Shown here piece by piece: positions 34,201 through 42,888 of a stretch of DNA of 64,000 nt. Made by a program: the position numbers and the translations under genes. Numbering within the stretch: the stretch's first letter is position 1; each line of letters begins with the position of its first letter. The notes under the pieces are model-generated. The model saw only the letters and a program-made list of their open reading frames with translations. It was not told the origin of the DNA and made no database searches. The DNA comes from Stenotrophomonas sp. ZAC14D1_NAIMI4_1 (GTDB lineage Bacteria; Pseudomonadota; Gammaproteobacteria; Xanthomonadales; Xanthomonadaceae), in NCBI RefSeq assembly GCF_003086775.1, contig NZ_CP026001.1, forward strand, positions 4,554,125-4,618,124, in the 5' to 3' direction.

Positions 34201-34503
34201 GGCGTGGCCACCTTGAACGGCCTGGTGCTGATGCAGGCGATCCGCGAGCGGCTGGAGGGTGGTGACCTGCCGATGCAGGCGGCCATCAATGGTGCCGCCA
34301 GCCGCATCCGCGCGGTGCTGACCACGGCGCTGGTGGCCATCGTCGGCTTCATTCCGATGGCCATCGCCAGCGGTTCCGGTGCGGAGGTGCAGAAGCCGCT
34401 GGCGACGGTGGTGATCGGCGGCCTGATCACCGCCACCGTGCTGACCCTGCTGGTGCTGCCGACGTTTGCTGCGCGGGTGGTGAAGCCGCGGGTGGTGGGC
34501 TGA
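31294..34503 (+). CDS. czcA: CzcA-type heavy-metal efflux RND transporter
   Basis: The 1069-residue proton-driven pump starts MFKLIIETAVRHRWLVVFAA and has 12 expected membrane segments. Family marks include LPIDAVPDITNRQVQINTVA, and DFGILVDGAVIVIE in the fourth helix, whose Asp carries protons in the HME-RND group. A His/Asp-rich cytoplasmic loop (KDSDAHADDGEHE) lies near residue 545. HME pumps of this type export Zn, Co and Cd or Ni; which metal cannot be read here. GGAGG before the ATG fixes the start. It ends the czc operon. Confidence 0.95.
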   Translation: MFKLIIETAVRHRWLVVFAAALLAAVGLLQLGKLPIDAVPDITNRQVQINTVAPALTPEQIERQVTYPLETALAGIPGLTTTRSLSRNGFSQVTAIFTDATDIYFARQQVAERMREASEDLPDGASPMLSPVTTGLGEVLMWTVDFTAFDPATLARPGEAGWQAGEVYRTPEGTLLRTPEERATYLRTVQDWIIAPQMRSSPGLAGVDTVGGYVKEYGVHPDSARLAAHGLGLADLVTALQRANVQAGAGFVQRAGEGLVVRADGLALTTDDLAQAPVATRNGMVVRVADVAEVALSRAPRLGAASRNGHEAVLGTALMIAGGNSRTVAQAAAARLEQVNASLPPSIVAVPVLDRSELVNATIRTVAKNLTEGALLVVVVLFLLLGNLRAAAITALVIPLSFLFAVIGMNRFGISGNLMSLGALDFGILVDGAVIVIESTLLMLGQRRAELGRALTAMERLRVAADSAIKMARPAAFGQLIILLVFAPILTLEGVEGKTFHPMAATFMLALVGAFIFSFTFVPAMAALLVREPKAKDSDAHADDGEHETRLIRVLRARIEPVVRKAVAHPRTVLAGAVMMVVVGIGSFSLLGREFMPTLDEGNVAMQALRVPSASLEQSLAMQLALEKAIAQQPEVETVFSRTGTAEAAIDPMPTNISDSVIVLKPRKDWPDPKLGKDALVARFEKLAGQQLGNSFEFSQPIELRFNELISGVRTDLAVMIYGDDFAELQKVADQVALKLRAVQGAADVRVEQISGLPTLNVKIDHAAAAQYGLTAADVSDALSTGIGGTAAGRIFEGDRRFDVVVRLDDAARNDPDQLASLPIATPAGLVVPLSSLARISVSEGPNQISRNNGSRRVVVQANVRGRDLGGFVGEAQAAVADVALPPGAYLSWGGQFENLQRAEKRLATVVPVVFLLIGSLLFMSLRSGKEALLVFSCVPLALVGGILALLLRGMPFSVSAAVGFIAVSGVATLNGLVLMQAIRERLEGGDLPMQAAINGAASRIRAVLTTALVAIVGFIPMAIASGSGAEVQKPLATVVIGGLITATVLTLLVLPTFAARVVKPRVVG

Positions 34504-34508
34504 AAGAC

Positions 34509-34540
34509 GACGGGGTCGGATCCTGCGATCCGACCCCGTC
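34509..34540. terminator. Perfect 14-bp hairpin after czcA
   Basis: GACGGGGTCGGATC-CTGC-GATCCGACCCCGTC lies five bases after the czcA stop. It is related to the GGGGTC repeat family. It has no T run, so termination would be weak; mRNA 3' end protection is as likely. Confidence 0.6.
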
Positions 34541-34557
34541 TGCCGCGCTTCGCGCTC

Positions 34558-34616
34558 GCCGGGCATGGCCCGGCGCTACCACCGCGCGTTACGGTAGCGC
34601 CGGGCCATGCCCGGCG
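34558..34616. repeat. SMAG dimer of the CGCCGGGC type
   Basis: GCCGGGCATGGCCCGGCGCTAC faces its inverted copy about 10 bp later. It lies between the convergent czcA and DUF885 genes. Confidence 0.85.
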
Positions 34617-34626
34617 ACGCGTCGTC

Positions 34627-36402
34627 TCAGGCCTTCTTCCGCTCGGCGATGTACGCCTGGATCTGCTGTTCCAGCACCGGCAGCGGCACCGAGCCCTGCT
34701 TCAGGATCACGTCGTGGAAGGCCTTGATGTCGAACCTGTCGCCCAGTTCCTTCTCGGCCTGCGCGCGCAGGCGCACGATGGCGATCTCGCCCAGCTTGTA
34801 GCTCAGCGCCTGACCCGGCCAGGAGATGTAGCGGTCCACTTCGGTGGTCACTTCATGCTCGCTCAGCGCAGTGTGGTCGCGCAGGTAGGCGATGGCCTGC
34901 GCGCGGGTCCAGCCCTTGCTGTGCACGCCGGTGTCGATGACCAGGCGCGCGGCGCGCCACATTTCGTAGGTCAGGCGGCCGAAATCCTCGTACGGGGTTT
35001 CGTAGATGCCCATTTCCACGCCCAGCTTCTCGCAGTACAGCGCCCAGCCTTCGCCATAGGCGGAGATGTAGGCGTTGCGGCGGAACTCGGGCAGGTCCTT
35101 CTGCTCGGAGGCGATCGCACCCTGCAGCGCATGGCCCGGATCGGACTCATGCAGGGTCAGCGCCGGCAGGTTGTACAGCGGGCGCGACGGCAGGTCGTAG
35201 GTATTGACCCAATAGGTGCCCATGCCGCCGCGGCCGGCGGTCCAGAACGGGGCGATGTCCGGCGGCACCGGCACGATGGTGAAGCGGGCACGCGGCAGGG
35301 TCATGAACCGGCCGAGCTGGCCATCGGCGCGCTTGGAGATCCACGCGGCGCGCGACAGCAGCTCTTCCGGGGTCTTGGCGTAGAACTGCGGATCGGTGCG
35401 CAGGAAGGTCAGGAATTCGGCGAAGCTGCCCTTGAACTGCACCTGCTGGATGATGTCGTTCATCTCCTTCTGGATGCGCGCCACTTCGCCCAGGCCGATG
35501 CGGTGGATCTCCTCGGGCGACAGGTCCAGCGTGGTGTATTCGTGGATCTGCTGCTTGTAGAAGGCCTTGCCACCGGGCATGGCCTCGGCCGCCAGCGTGG
35601 TGCGCGCCTGCGGCACGTATTCGCTGACGAAGAAGGTGCGCAGCTGCTGGAAGGCCGGCACCACCTTGCCGCTGATGGCCGCCGCAGCCTGTTCGCGCAG
35701 GGTGGCCTGTTCGGCGGCGGGAATGCTCGCCGGCAGCTTCTTGAACGGCGCATACAGCGGCGATGTGGTCGGGTCCTTCAGTTCGGCGACGGTGGCGATG
35801 GAGACCTCGCGGCCGTCCAGCACCGCGCGCGGCACGCTGAAACCGCGCTTGAGGCCAGCGCGCATGTTGTCGGTCTGCTGGCCGAAGTAGCGCGGCACAT
35901 CGTTCAGGCGGGCGATGTAGTTGCGGTAGTCCTGCGCGGTCTTCATCTCGCGCCGGGCCATGAAGGACAGGTTGGACCAGAACGAGGAATCCGAATTGAA
36001 CGGCATCTCGTAGGTGCGCAGGCGCGTCGCTTCGGCCAGGTTGAAGACCTGGTCGCGGTAGATCGCGTAGTTGACCTGGTTGTCGGCCGACAGGGCCTTC
36101 GGGTCGATCTTCTTCAGCGCGGCCAGGGTTTCGTCCCAGACCTTCAGGCGGGCCTGCTGGGCGGCCGGACCGACATCGGGCATGCGGGTGGCGTTGGCCG
36201 GTGCATCCTCGTCCTCGCTGGCTTCGCCGCCGCCGTCCTGGCGCCACGTCCACTCCTTCTCGTACAGGGCACGGAAGGCGGCATCGGCTGCCGATCCGGT
36301 GGCCATGCTGGCCGGAGCGACGGCAGGCGGGGCAGCGAGGGCGACCGCAGGGGCGGACAGGGCAATCAGCAGAGCAACGGCAAGGCGGGTTTTCACGAGC
36401 AC
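34627..36402 (-). CDS. DUF885 family periplasmic metallopeptidase-like protein
   Basis: A 591-residue DUF885 protein with a signal peptide (MLVKTRLAVALLIALSAPAV, cut near ALAAPP). The zinc-type motif HESDPGH lies near residue 419, and a downstream Glu-rich helix GEGWALYCEKLGVEMG should supply the third ligand, as in HExxH-like carboxypeptidase Taq relatives. Many such proteins are abundant in Xanthomonadaceae, where they probably degrade peptides in the periplasm. It stands alone between repeats. Confidence 0.88.
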   Translation of the reverse strand: MLVKTRLAVALLIALSAPAVALAAPPAVAPASMATGSAADAAFRALYEKEWTWRQDGGGEASEDEDAPANATRMPDVGPAAQQARLKVWDETLAALKKIDPKALSADNQVNYAIYRDQVFNLAEATRLRTYEMPFNSDSSFWSNLSFMARREMKTAQDYRNYIARLNDVPRYFGQQTDNMRAGLKRGFSVPRAVLDGREVSIATVAELKDPTTSPLYAPFKKLPASIPAAEQATLREQAAAAISGKVVPAFQQLRTFFVSEYVPQARTTLAAEAMPGGKAFYKQQIHEYTTLDLSPEEIHRIGLGEVARIQKEMNDIIQQVQFKGSFAEFLTFLRTDPQFYAKTPEELLSRAAWISKRADGQLGRFMTLPRARFTIVPVPPDIAPFWTAGRGGMGTYWVNTYDLPSRPLYNLPALTLHESDPGHALQGAIASEQKDLPEFRRNAYISAYGEGWALYCEKLGVEMGIYETPYEDFGRLTYEMWRAARLVIDTGVHSKGWTRAQAIAYLRDHTALSEHEVTTEVDRYISWPGQALSYKLGEIAIVRLRAQAEKELGDRFDIKAFHDVILKQGSVPLPVLEQQIQAYIAERKKA

Positions 36403-36709
36403 AGGTTCCCGGGAAGGCAGATCCCGATCATCGCACCGCGCACCGCCTGTGGCATGGGACGAAGGTCCTGCCTGCTACGCAGGCAGGACCGGGGACCGGC
36501 CGCAGGCCGGGACCCCAGCGCCGCAGGCGCGCGGTAGAGCCGACTGTTAGTCGGCTGCTCTTTCCACCAGGTCCGGCAAACCTCGCGCTCCGCGCGGAAG
36601 TCGACTGACAGTCGACTCTACCCACAGCGCGCACGCGCCGCAGGCGCGTGGTGGCGGGCAGCGCGGAAACGGATGCATCCGCCGGGCATGGCCCGGCGCT
36701 ACCGGCCTC
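36403..36709. repeat. 307-bp gene-free stretch carrying SMAG elements
   Basis: A SMAG dimer spans 36534-36621 (GTAGAGCCGACTGTTAGTCG facing GTCGACTGACAGTCGACTCT) and a single CGCCGGGC-type palindrome lies at 36681-36703. The first 130 bp probably hold the DUF885 promoter, which I could not place. No coding signal was seen. Confidence 0.75.
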
Positions 36710-37057
36710 TCAGTGGCCGGCCTTGTCCCGCTTCCAGCCGCGGTGCTGGATGTCCAGGTGCAGGCTGTACAACGCCGTGAACGCGGGGAACAGGTTCTGC
36801 AGCACGCCCACCGAATCCTGCTTGGCCGAGAACAGGAAATAGCTCAGCGTCATCAGGCTGCCGACCACGCTCATGTACCAGAACAGGCGCGGGATGACCG
36901 GCTTGCCGGCGCGCTTGGAGGCCACGAACTGCACCAGCCAGCGGCCGCCGAACATCAGCGCGCCGGTATAGCCGATCAGCTTCCAGCCGGTCACGTGCAG
37001 GCCGGTCCAGTACAACCAGGTCAGCGGCTGGTCGAGCCAGTGCAGTTCCAGGTCCAT
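36710..37057 (-). CDS. Lipid-A-disaccharide synthase N-terminal-domain membrane protein (LAB_N)
   Basis: The 115-residue protein starts MDLELHWLDQPLTWLYWTGL and has three hydrophobic segments (KLIGYTGALMFGGRWLVQF, PRLFWYMSVVGSLMTLSYFL, VLQNLFPAFTALYSLHLDI). This matches the stand-alone LAB_N domain, also found at the front of some LpxB proteins but lacking catalytic parts. It is usually next to a GT2 enzyme, as here. Its ATG overlaps the stop of that gene. It may be a membrane partner for lipid-linked sugar transfer. Confidence 0.85.
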   Translation of the reverse strand: MDLELHWLDQPLTWLYWTGLHVTGWKLIGYTGALMFGGRWLVQFVASKRAGKPVIPRLFWYMSVVGSLMTLSYFLFSAKQDSVGVLQNLFPAFTALYSLHLDIQHRGWKRDKAGH

Positions 37058-37779
37058 CAACGCTCCTCCACCGCCGTGCGCTTGCTGCGGGTGATCAGCC
37101 ATGCCACGCCGCGCAGGTCGCGGATGCCGACCAGGGCGCGGCCAAGGTTGTTGTACTTGGATACGCCGGCAGTGCGGTGGCGGTGGTTGACCGGCACGCT
37201 GGTGGTCTTCCAGCCGGCACGCTGCATCAGCGCCGGCAGGTAGCGGTGCATGTGGTCGAAGTACGGCAGGTCGAGGAAGGCCTCGCGCTCGAACAGCTTG
37301 ATGCCGCAACCGGTGTCGGGCGTATCGTCGCGCAGCATGCGCGCGCGGATCGCGTTGGCCCACTTGCTGGCCCAGCGCTTGCTGCCGCTGTCCTGGCGGT
37401 TGACGCGCCAGCCGGCGAACAGCTTCACCTGCGCATCGGCGCTCTGCCGTGCGGCCAGCAGCTTGGGAATATCGGCCGGATCGTTCTGGCCGTCGCCATC
37501 AAGGGTCGCGATCCAGGGGGCGCGGGCGTTGCGCACGCCGGTGCGTACGGCGGTGCTCTGCCCGCTCTGGCTGACATGGTGCAGCACGCGCAGCTCGGGC
37601 GTGCTGGCTTTCAGGCCCTGCAGCACAGCCAGGCTGTCGTCGCGCGAATGGTCGTCCACGTAGACGATCTCAAACGGCACCTGGCCGCGCAGTGCGGCCA
37701 CGATCTCCCCGACGAGGGGCGCGACATTGTCGCGCTCGTTGAACACCGGGACGACAACGGAAAGCTCGGGTTGGCTCAT
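37057..37779 (-). CDS. GT2 polyprenyl-phosphate glycosyltransferase (DPM1/ArnC-like)
   Basis: A 240-residue GT-A enzyme with the family start LSVVVPVFNERDNVAPLVGE, the metal site WIATLDGDGQNDPADIPKLL (DGD), and HRYLPALMQRAGWKTTSVPV followed by NHRHRTAGVSKYN. There are no C-terminal membrane helices. It should load a sugar from a nucleotide donor onto undecaprenyl phosphate. Coupled to the LAB_N gene; the epimerase gene 90 bp upstream may give the sugar. Probably part of lipid A or surface glycan decoration. Confidence 0.88.
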   Translation of the reverse strand: MSQPELSVVVPVFNERDNVAPLVGEIVAALRGQVPFEIVYVDDHSRDDSLAVLQGLKASTPELRVLHHVSQSGQSTAVRTGVRNARAPWIATLDGDGQNDPADIPKLLAARQSADAQVKLFAGWRVNRQDSGSKRWASKWANAIRARMLRDDTPDTGCGIKLFEREAFLDLPYFDHMHRYLPALMQRAGWKTTSVPVNHRHRTAGVSKYNNLGRALVGIRDLRGVAWLITRSKRTAVEER

Positions 37780-37869
37780 GGGTCACTCGGCCAGCAGGGA
37801 TACAAAGACCGCGCATTCTCCGAAGCCGAGGTTATCCGAAGATGAATCCGGCTGTGTGAGGGTCCGTCC

Positions 37870-38835
37870 TCAGGCACGATCACCAAAATACTCGCGGCAC
37901 CACTGCACCACCGGCGGCAGGCCCTGCTCGATCGGGGTGACCGCGTCGAAGCCGAAGGCGTCATGGGCGCGACGGGTGTCCGCCATCGTGCGCACCATGT
38001 CGCCCGGCTGCATCGGCTTGTAGACCTTCTGCGCGGGGCGGCCGGCGGCCTGCTCGATCACGCTGATGAAGCGCTCCAGCTCGACCGGCGTATGGTTGCC
38101 GAGGTTGAACACCCGGTGCGGCACGGTTTCGGTGCTGGGGTTCGCGAGGGCGCCGAGGATGCCCGAAACAATGTCGGAAACATGTGTGAAATCACGCTGC
38201 ATGCGCCCTTCGTTGAACACATCGATCGGCCGCCCGGCCAGCACCGCGCGCGAGAACAGCAGCGGCGCCATGTCCGGACGGCCCCACGGGCCATACACGG
38301 TGAAGAAGCGCAGGCCGGTGGAGTGCAGGCCGTACAGCTGCGCGTAGGTGTAGGCCATCAGCTCGTTGGCGGCCTTGGTGGCCGCATACAGCGAGCGCGG
38401 CTGGTCCACGCGCTGGTCCTCGGAGAACGGGGGCGTGGCCGAGTCGCCATACACCGAACTGCTGGACGCGTAGACCAGGTGCTGCACGCCGCGATGGCGG
38501 CACAGCTCGAGCATGTTGACGAAGCCGACCAGGTTGCTGTCGACGTAGGCGTGCGGGTTTTCCAGCGAATAGCGCACGCCGGCCTGCGCGGCCAGGTGGA
38601 TCACCGCGGTCGGCTTCACTTCATCGAACAGCGCGGCCAGGCCCTGCTGGTCGGTCAGGTCCAGGGTGCGCAGGTCCAGGCCCGGGCACAGCGCGGCCAC
38701 GCGGTCGCGCTTGATCTGCGGGTCGTAGTAGTCGTTGAAATTGTCCAGGCCGACCACGGCCTGGCCGGCCTCCAGCAGCGCGCGGGCGGTGTAGGCACCG
38801 ATGAAGCCGGCAGCGCCGGTAAGCAGGATGGTCAT
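37870..38835 (-). CDS. NAD-dependent sugar-nucleotide epimerase (UDP-glucuronate 4-epimerase-like)
   Basis: The 321-residue extended SDR has GAAGFIGAYTARALL at its start, DNFNDYYDPQIKRDRVAAL as in UDP-GlcA 4-epimerases, HLAAQAGVRYSLENP, SSSVYG and the catalytic YAATKAANE. Later TVYGPWGRPDMAP and QRDFTHVSDIV also match that group. It should convert UDP-glucuronate to UDP-galacturonate, a precursor for galacturonic acid on LPS core or lipid A in Xanthomonadaceae. It lies upstream of the GT2-LAB_N pair on the same strand. Confidence 0.88.
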   Translation of the reverse strand: MTILLTGAAGFIGAYTARALLEAGQAVVGLDNFNDYYDPQIKRDRVAALCPGLDLRTLDLTDQQGLAALFDEVKPTAVIHLAAQAGVRYSLENPHAYVDSNLVGFVNMLELCRHRGVQHLVYASSSSVYGDSATPPFSEDQRVDQPRSLYAATKAANELMAYTYAQLYGLHSTGLRFFTVYGPWGRPDMAPLLFSRAVLAGRPIDVFNEGRMQRDFTHVSDIVSGILGALANPSTETVPHRVFNLGNHTPVELERFISVIEQAAGRPAQKVYKPMQPGDMVRTMADTRRAHDAFGFDAVTPIEQGLPPVVQWCREYFGDRA

Positions 38836-38880
38836 GGCAAAGGCTCTGCAACGAAGTTCAGACGGTGGATGTTACCGGTC

Positions 38881-39606
38881 TCAGAAGAAACCGAAGCGCT
38901 TCCTGGCGACGTTGACCCGGCCCGGCACGATCACATCCTGGATGTTCTTCGCATCGAAACGGTCCAACAGGGTCTCGGTGTCCTTCCGCAGCTTCAGGTC
39001 CATCTCTTCCGGGTACAGCGGGACGATGGACATGAACACGATGGTCCTGCCGTCGTCCAGCTGCAGCGTGTCGAAGCCCTCGGGGGTGGTCACCGGCGGC
39101 AGCACGATCGCGCCGTCGAAGCCCACGCCGGGGGCGTACGGCTCGGCCGGGTGGCCGTTGGGAATGGTGTGGCCGAAGCCGAGCCAGGTGTCGTACTCGT
39201 GCGGCAGGCGCGCCAGCGTCTTCAGCAGGCGCACCGGCCAGTAATGGCGCTCGTCCCCGAAGGCATCCTGGGTGATCGGCCAGTCGGCCGGCAGTGTCAC
39301 CATCAGTTCCATGTACCGCGGCACCTCCACCTCTTCGGGCGTGGCCATGGGCAGGTCGCTCATGCCCGACGTTACCAGGCGCAGGTAAGGGAAGCGTTCG
39401 CTGGCCGGCACCACATGCACGTCGATGTGCACGAGGTCGGAGATGATTTCGTGGAATACGCAGGAAATCGGGCCCAGATGGCACTCGATGTGCGCGCTGA
39501 TGGCCTCGATGTGCGAGTCGCCCCGGGCCGGGGTGAAGTCCTTCTCCCGGCGGTGGCGCAGGATCGGGCTGCCACCCGGGCTGACGTCGTCGATCTCAGT
39601 GCTCAT
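38881..39606 (-). CDS. Suppressor-of-fused (SUFU) domain protein
   Basis: The 241-residue protein carries the SUFU fold: IEAISAHIECHLGPISCVFH, HVVPASERFPYLRLVTSGMS, RYMELMVTLPADWPI, and VFMSIVPLYPEEMDLKLRKD. In bacteria this domain occurs as an immunity-type protein against polymorphic toxins and as solitary genes of unknown role. No toxin gene adjoins it. Start MSTEIDDVSPGG at 39606 has GGGAGCAGGA upstream. It lies 45 bp before the epimerase start region and after parB on the same strand. Confidence 0.88.
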   Translation of the reverse strand: MSTEIDDVSPGGSPILRHRREKDFTPARGDSHIEAISAHIECHLGPISCVFHEIISDLVHIDVHVVPASERFPYLRLVTSGMSDLPMATPEEVEVPRYMELMVTLPADWPITQDAFGDERHYWPVRLLKTLARLPHEYDTWLGFGHTIPNGHPAEPYAPGVGFDGAIVLPPVTTPEGFDTLQLDDGRTIVFMSIVPLYPEEMDLKLRKDTETLLDRFDAKNIQDVIVPGRVNVARKRFGFF

Positions 39607-39690
39607 TCCTGCTCCCTGGATGAGCCGCGGCACAGGGCCGTCCCGCGGCGTGCGCGCTTCCTGCCGCGCGCGGTTGCAGCGATGCCGCGC

Positions 39691-40611
39691 TCAGCCCTGG
39701 CGGGTGCGCAGCTTTTCCAGCACGCCGTCCAGCGTGTCCAGATCGGTGTAGTGGATGATCAGCTTGCCCTTGCCGCCGCGGCCGTGGTTGATGGCCACCT
39801 TGGTGCCCAGCGATTCGGACAGCTCGGTTTCCAGCGAGGCGATGTCGGCCTGCTGCACCTTCGGCGTGGCCACCGGGCGGTTGCTCGGCACCTTGCCGGC
39901 AGCGAAGGCCTGCGCACGGCGCTCGACCTCACGCACCGACCAGCCTTCATCGGCCGCTTCCTGCGCCAGCTTGCCCGCCAGTTCCGGGGCCAGGGTCAGC
40001 AGTGCACGGGCGTGGCCCATTTCCAGGCGGCGGGTTTCCAGCAGCAGGCGGATGGCCACCGGCAGCTCCAGCAGGCGCAGCAGGTTGGACACCGCCGCGC
40101 GCGAGCGGCCGACGGCCTCGGCGGCCTCGGCGTGGGTCAGGGTGAATTCGCTGATGAGGCGCTGCAGCGCTTCGGCTTCTTCCAGCGGATTGAGGTCTTC
40201 GCGCTGGATGTTCTCGATCAGCGCCATCGCGATGACGGTGCGGTCTTCCAGCTCGCGCACCACCACCGGCACTTCGTCCAGCCCGGCCAGCTGCGATGCA
40301 CGCCAGCGGCGCTCACCGGCGACGATTTCGTAGTTGCCCGCCGGCAGCTGGCGCACCAGGATCGGCTGGATCACGCCCTGCGACTTGATCGAATCGGCCA
40401 GCTCGGAGAGCTTGCCTTCGTCCATCTCGCGGCGCGGCTGGTACTTGCCCGGCTGCAGCTGGCCCACGGCCAGCTTGCGCAGCACTTCACCCGGCAGGGG
40501 TTCGATGACCGCAGTGGTGGCCTGCACCTGGCTGGCTGCGCCCTTGGGGCCCAGCAGGGCGTCCAGTCCGCGGCCGAGGCCTCGCTTCTTGGCGGCAGGC
40601 TTGCTGGTCAT
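39691..40611 (-). CDS. parB: Chromosome partitioning protein ParB
   Basis: The 306-residue CTPase clamp has a basic start (KPAAKKRGLGRGLDALLG), the CTP-binding GERRWRAS motif, ENIQREDLNPLEEAEA, the HTH segment LTHAEAAEAVGRSRAAVSNL for parS, and a C-terminal dimerisation domain. It spreads on DNA from parS and works with ParA to segregate origins. The start overlaps the parA stop. No parS site (GTTTCAC/GTGAAAC type) was seen in the window. Confidence 0.97.
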   Translation of the reverse strand: MTSKPAAKKRGLGRGLDALLGPKGAASQVQATTAVIEPLPGEVLRKLAVGQLQPGKYQPRREMDEGKLSELADSIKSQGVIQPILVRQLPAGNYEIVAGERRWRASQLAGLDEVPVVVRELEDRTVIAMALIENIQREDLNPLEEAEALQRLISEFTLTHAEAAEAVGRSRAAVSNLLRLLELPVAIRLLLETRRLEMGHARALLTLAPELAGKLAQEAADEGWSVREVERRAQAFAAGKVPSNRPVATPKVQQADIASLETELSESLGTKVAINHGRGGKGKLIIHYTDLDTLDGVLEKLRTRQG

Positions 40612-41408
40612 CAGGCGGTCTCCACGGCCTTGCCGGCCTTGTTGCGTTCGTTGTTGCGGCGGATGATCTCGCCGGCCAGGCCCAGGTAGGCCACGCCACC
40701 GCGCGAGGCGCGGTCGTAGCCGACGATGCTCTGGCCGTGGCTGGGGGCCTCGGCCAGGCGCACGTTGCGCGGCACGATGGTGCGGAACACGCGGTCACCG
40801 AAGTGCTCGGTCAGCTCCGCCGACACGGCATTGGCGAGGTTGTTGCGCACGTCGAACATGGTGCGCAGCACGCCCTCGATCTCCAGCACCGGGTTGAGGT
40901 TGGTGCGCAGCGCTTCGATGGTTTCCACCAGCGCGCTCAGGCCTTCCAGCGCGTAGTACTCGCACTGCATGGGCACCAGCACCGAATCGGCGGCGGCCAG
41001 CGCGTTGAGCGTCAGCAGCGACAGCGCCGGCGGGCAGTCGATCAGGATGTAGTCGTACTCTTCGCGGATCGGCGCCAGCGCGCGCTTCAGGCGCTGCTCG
41101 CGCTCTTCCTGCGCCATCAGCTGGATCTCGGCCGCGGTCAGGTCGATGTTGCCCGGCAGCAGGTCGTAGCCCTCAGCGGTGGCCACGCGCACGTCGGCTG
41201 CCTTGGCTTCGCCCAGCAGCAGATCGTAGGTGGAGGAGACCAGCTCGCGCTTGTCCACGCCACTGCCCATGGTCGCGTTGCCCTGCGAATCCAGGTCGAC
41301 CAACAGCACGCGCTTGGGTGCGTTGGCCAGGGAAGCGGCCAGGTTGACGGCGGTCGTGGTCTTGCCGACGCCACCCTTCTGGTTGGCGATGGCGATGATG
41401 CGGGCCAT
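40611..41408 (-). CDS. parA: Chromosome partitioning ATPase ParA
   Basis: The 265-residue Soj/ParA ATPase has the deviant Walker A KGGVGKTTTAVN, Walker A' LVDLDSQGNATMG, and Walker B YILIDCPPALSLLTL. It lacks the N-terminal HTH of plasmid type Ia ParA, so it is chromosomal. The rsmG-parA-parB order is the one found near replication origins in many bacteria, so the window may be origin-proximal. Confidence 0.97.
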   Translation of the reverse strand: MARIIAIANQKGGVGKTTTAVNLAASLANAPKRVLLVDLDSQGNATMGSGVDKRELVSSTYDLLLGEAKAADVRVATAEGYDLLPGNIDLTAAEIQLMAQEEREQRLKRALAPIREEYDYILIDCPPALSLLTLNALAAADSVLVPMQCEYYALEGLSALVETIEALRTNLNPVLEIEGVLRTMFDVRNNLANAVSAELTEHFGDRVFRTIVPRNVRLAEAPSHGQSIVGYDRASRGGVAYLGLAGEIIRRNNERNKAGKAVETA

Positions 41409-41520
41409 GCGGGTGTGCCTCGTCGACGTGTGCTGGGACCGGTCATTATGCGTACAACCGGCCCCGTGCGGAAATCATGGATCGCCAACCCCTTGTTTCG
41501 CAAAGGGCCGGCGGCGGGGT

Positions 41521-42159
41521 TCAGGGGCCTGCAACAGTGACCAGATGGCGTTCGCCGGCCAGGCCGGGCACGCTCAGCGGGGTCACCTCGCGCACCTGCC
41601 AGCCTGCCGGCAGGGCCGCGATCTCGTCATGCGGGTAGACGCCCTTCATGGCCAGCAGCACGCCACCGGGCCGCAGCAGATGGCCACCGACGCGGACGAT
41701 GCCGGCCAGGGTATCCATCGCGCGCGCGGTCAGCTGGTCGTAGCGGCCGGCTTCGTCCAGCGCCTCGGCGCGCGATTCGGCCACGCGTGCATTGGCCAGG
41801 CCCAGCTGGCGCACGGCTTCGCGCATGAAGCGCGCCTTCTTGCCGTTGCTCTCCACCAGGGTGACCTGCAGGCCCGGGCAGGCAATGGCCAGCGGGATGC
41901 CTGGCAGCCCGGGGCCGGTACCAAGATCGGCAAGGCTGCCATCGGCCACGAACGGCTGCATCGCCAGCGAATCGAGCAGATGGCGGGTGACCATTTCCTG
42001 CGGATCGCGGATGGCGGTGAGGTTGTAGGTGCCGTTCCAGCGGTGCAGCAGCGCCAGGTAGCGCAGCAGCGGCGGCGCCAATGCGGCCGCCAGGCCCATG
42101 CTGGCCAGGCCCTGTTCCAGCGTGGAGACCACGCCGGCGGGAAGATCGTGTTCGCTCAT
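41521..42159 (-). CDS. rsmG: 16S rRNA m7G527 methyltransferase RsmG
   Basis: The 212-residue SAM methyltransferase (GidB) has [20 protein letters not shown] with the family LLDSLA, the SAM site [17 protein letters not shown], and [18 protein letters not shown]. It methylates G527 of 16S rRNA; loss gives low-level streptomycin resistance. It precedes parA by 112 bp. Length is as in E. coli (207). Confidence 0.97.
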   Translation of the reverse strand: MSEHDLPAGVVSTLEQGLASMGLAAALAPPLLRYLALLHRWNGTYNLTAIRDPQEMVTRHLLDSLAMQPFVADGSLADLGTGPGLPGIPLAIACPGLQVTLVESNGKKARFMREAVRQLGLANARVAESRAEALDEAGRYDQLTARAMDTLAGIVRVGGHLLRPGGVLLAMKGVYPHDEIAALPAGWQVREVTPLSVPGLAGERHLVTVAGP

Positions 42160-42198
42160 GCCGTCATTATCGCCGGTTTTGCCCGCCGGTTCGCCGCT

Positions 42199-42798
42199 TC
42201 AATGCGGATACCAGGCCAATGCCGCGCGGAACTGGCCGCTGGCCTGCCATTCGTGCAGGTGCCAGCGCTCGGCCTGGCCCAGTTCGGCGTCGCACCAGCG
42301 CAGGTGCAGGGCACCATCGGCACCGGGCGCCAGCTGCAGCCGGTGCAGGCCGAAGGAGATGCCCTGGCCATGCGCCTTGAGCAGCGCTTCCTTGGCGCAC
42401 CACACGCGGAAGAACCAGTGTTCGCGCGCGTCGGCCGGCAGCCCCTGCAGCCATGCCACCTCATCGGGGTGGAAGAAGCGCTGGATGATTTCCAGCAGGC
42501 GCGGGCGCGGCCGCAGCAGTTCCAGGTCCACGCCCAGCCGCACGCCCTCGCCCAGTGCCACCAGCAGCACCTCGCCGCTGTGGCTCCAGCCGGTGCCGTA
42601 GTGGGCCAGCGCGCCGGCCAGCTCTGGCCGGCCCTTGTCGTCGCGCACCAGCGGCAGGTCACCCGGTTCACCGCCCAGGGCCTGTGCCAGCACCTGCCGG
42701 GCCTGCGGCTCACCGCGCTGGCCGGGCACGTGCGGGCAGCGCCAGACCGTCACCGGGCCGAAGCGCCAGGGGCCGTCCAAGGTGGCAGGCAGGCTCAT
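42199..42798 (-). CDS. 4'-phosphopantetheinyl transferase superfamily protein (Sfp/AcpT type)
   Basis: The 199-residue protein carries the two PPTase motifs: LGVDLELLRP (the Mg-binding Asp) and FFRVWCAKEALLKAHGQGIS (the W/F-x-x-KEA motif), with RFFHPDEVAWL between. It should transfer phosphopantetheine from CoA to a carrier protein of fatty acid, polyketide or peptide synthesis; the target is not in this window. Start MSLPATLDGPW at 42798 fits; the frame is open far upstream through the opposite-strand glsB gene but is not coding there. Confidence 0.88.
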   Translation of the reverse strand: MSLPATLDGPWRFGPVTVWRCPHVPGQRGEPQARQVLAQALGGEPGDLPLVRDDKGRPELAGALAHYGTGWSHSGEVLLVALGEGVRLGVDLELLRPRPRLLEIIQRFFHPDEVAWLQGLPADAREHWFFRVWCAKEALLKAHGQGISFGLHRLQLAPGADGALHLRWCDAELGQAERWHLHEWQASGQFRAALAWYPH

Positions 42799-42888
42799 CC
42801 GCACGCGCCCGTCACGGGATTGCACGACGGGTTCACAGCGCTGCGCGTCAACTGGCGCTCGTCCCTTCCCCTTCCCGAGGTCACGTTC

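Noticed and set aside
36403..36709. A hidden gene in the 307-bp gap
   Set aside because: The frames here read through SMAG repeats, and no ribosome site or coding bias was seen.
39691..42159. A parS site near parAB-rsmG
   Set aside because: No GTTTCAC/GTGAAAC-type palindrome was seen by eye here or elsewhere in the window; parS may lie outside it.
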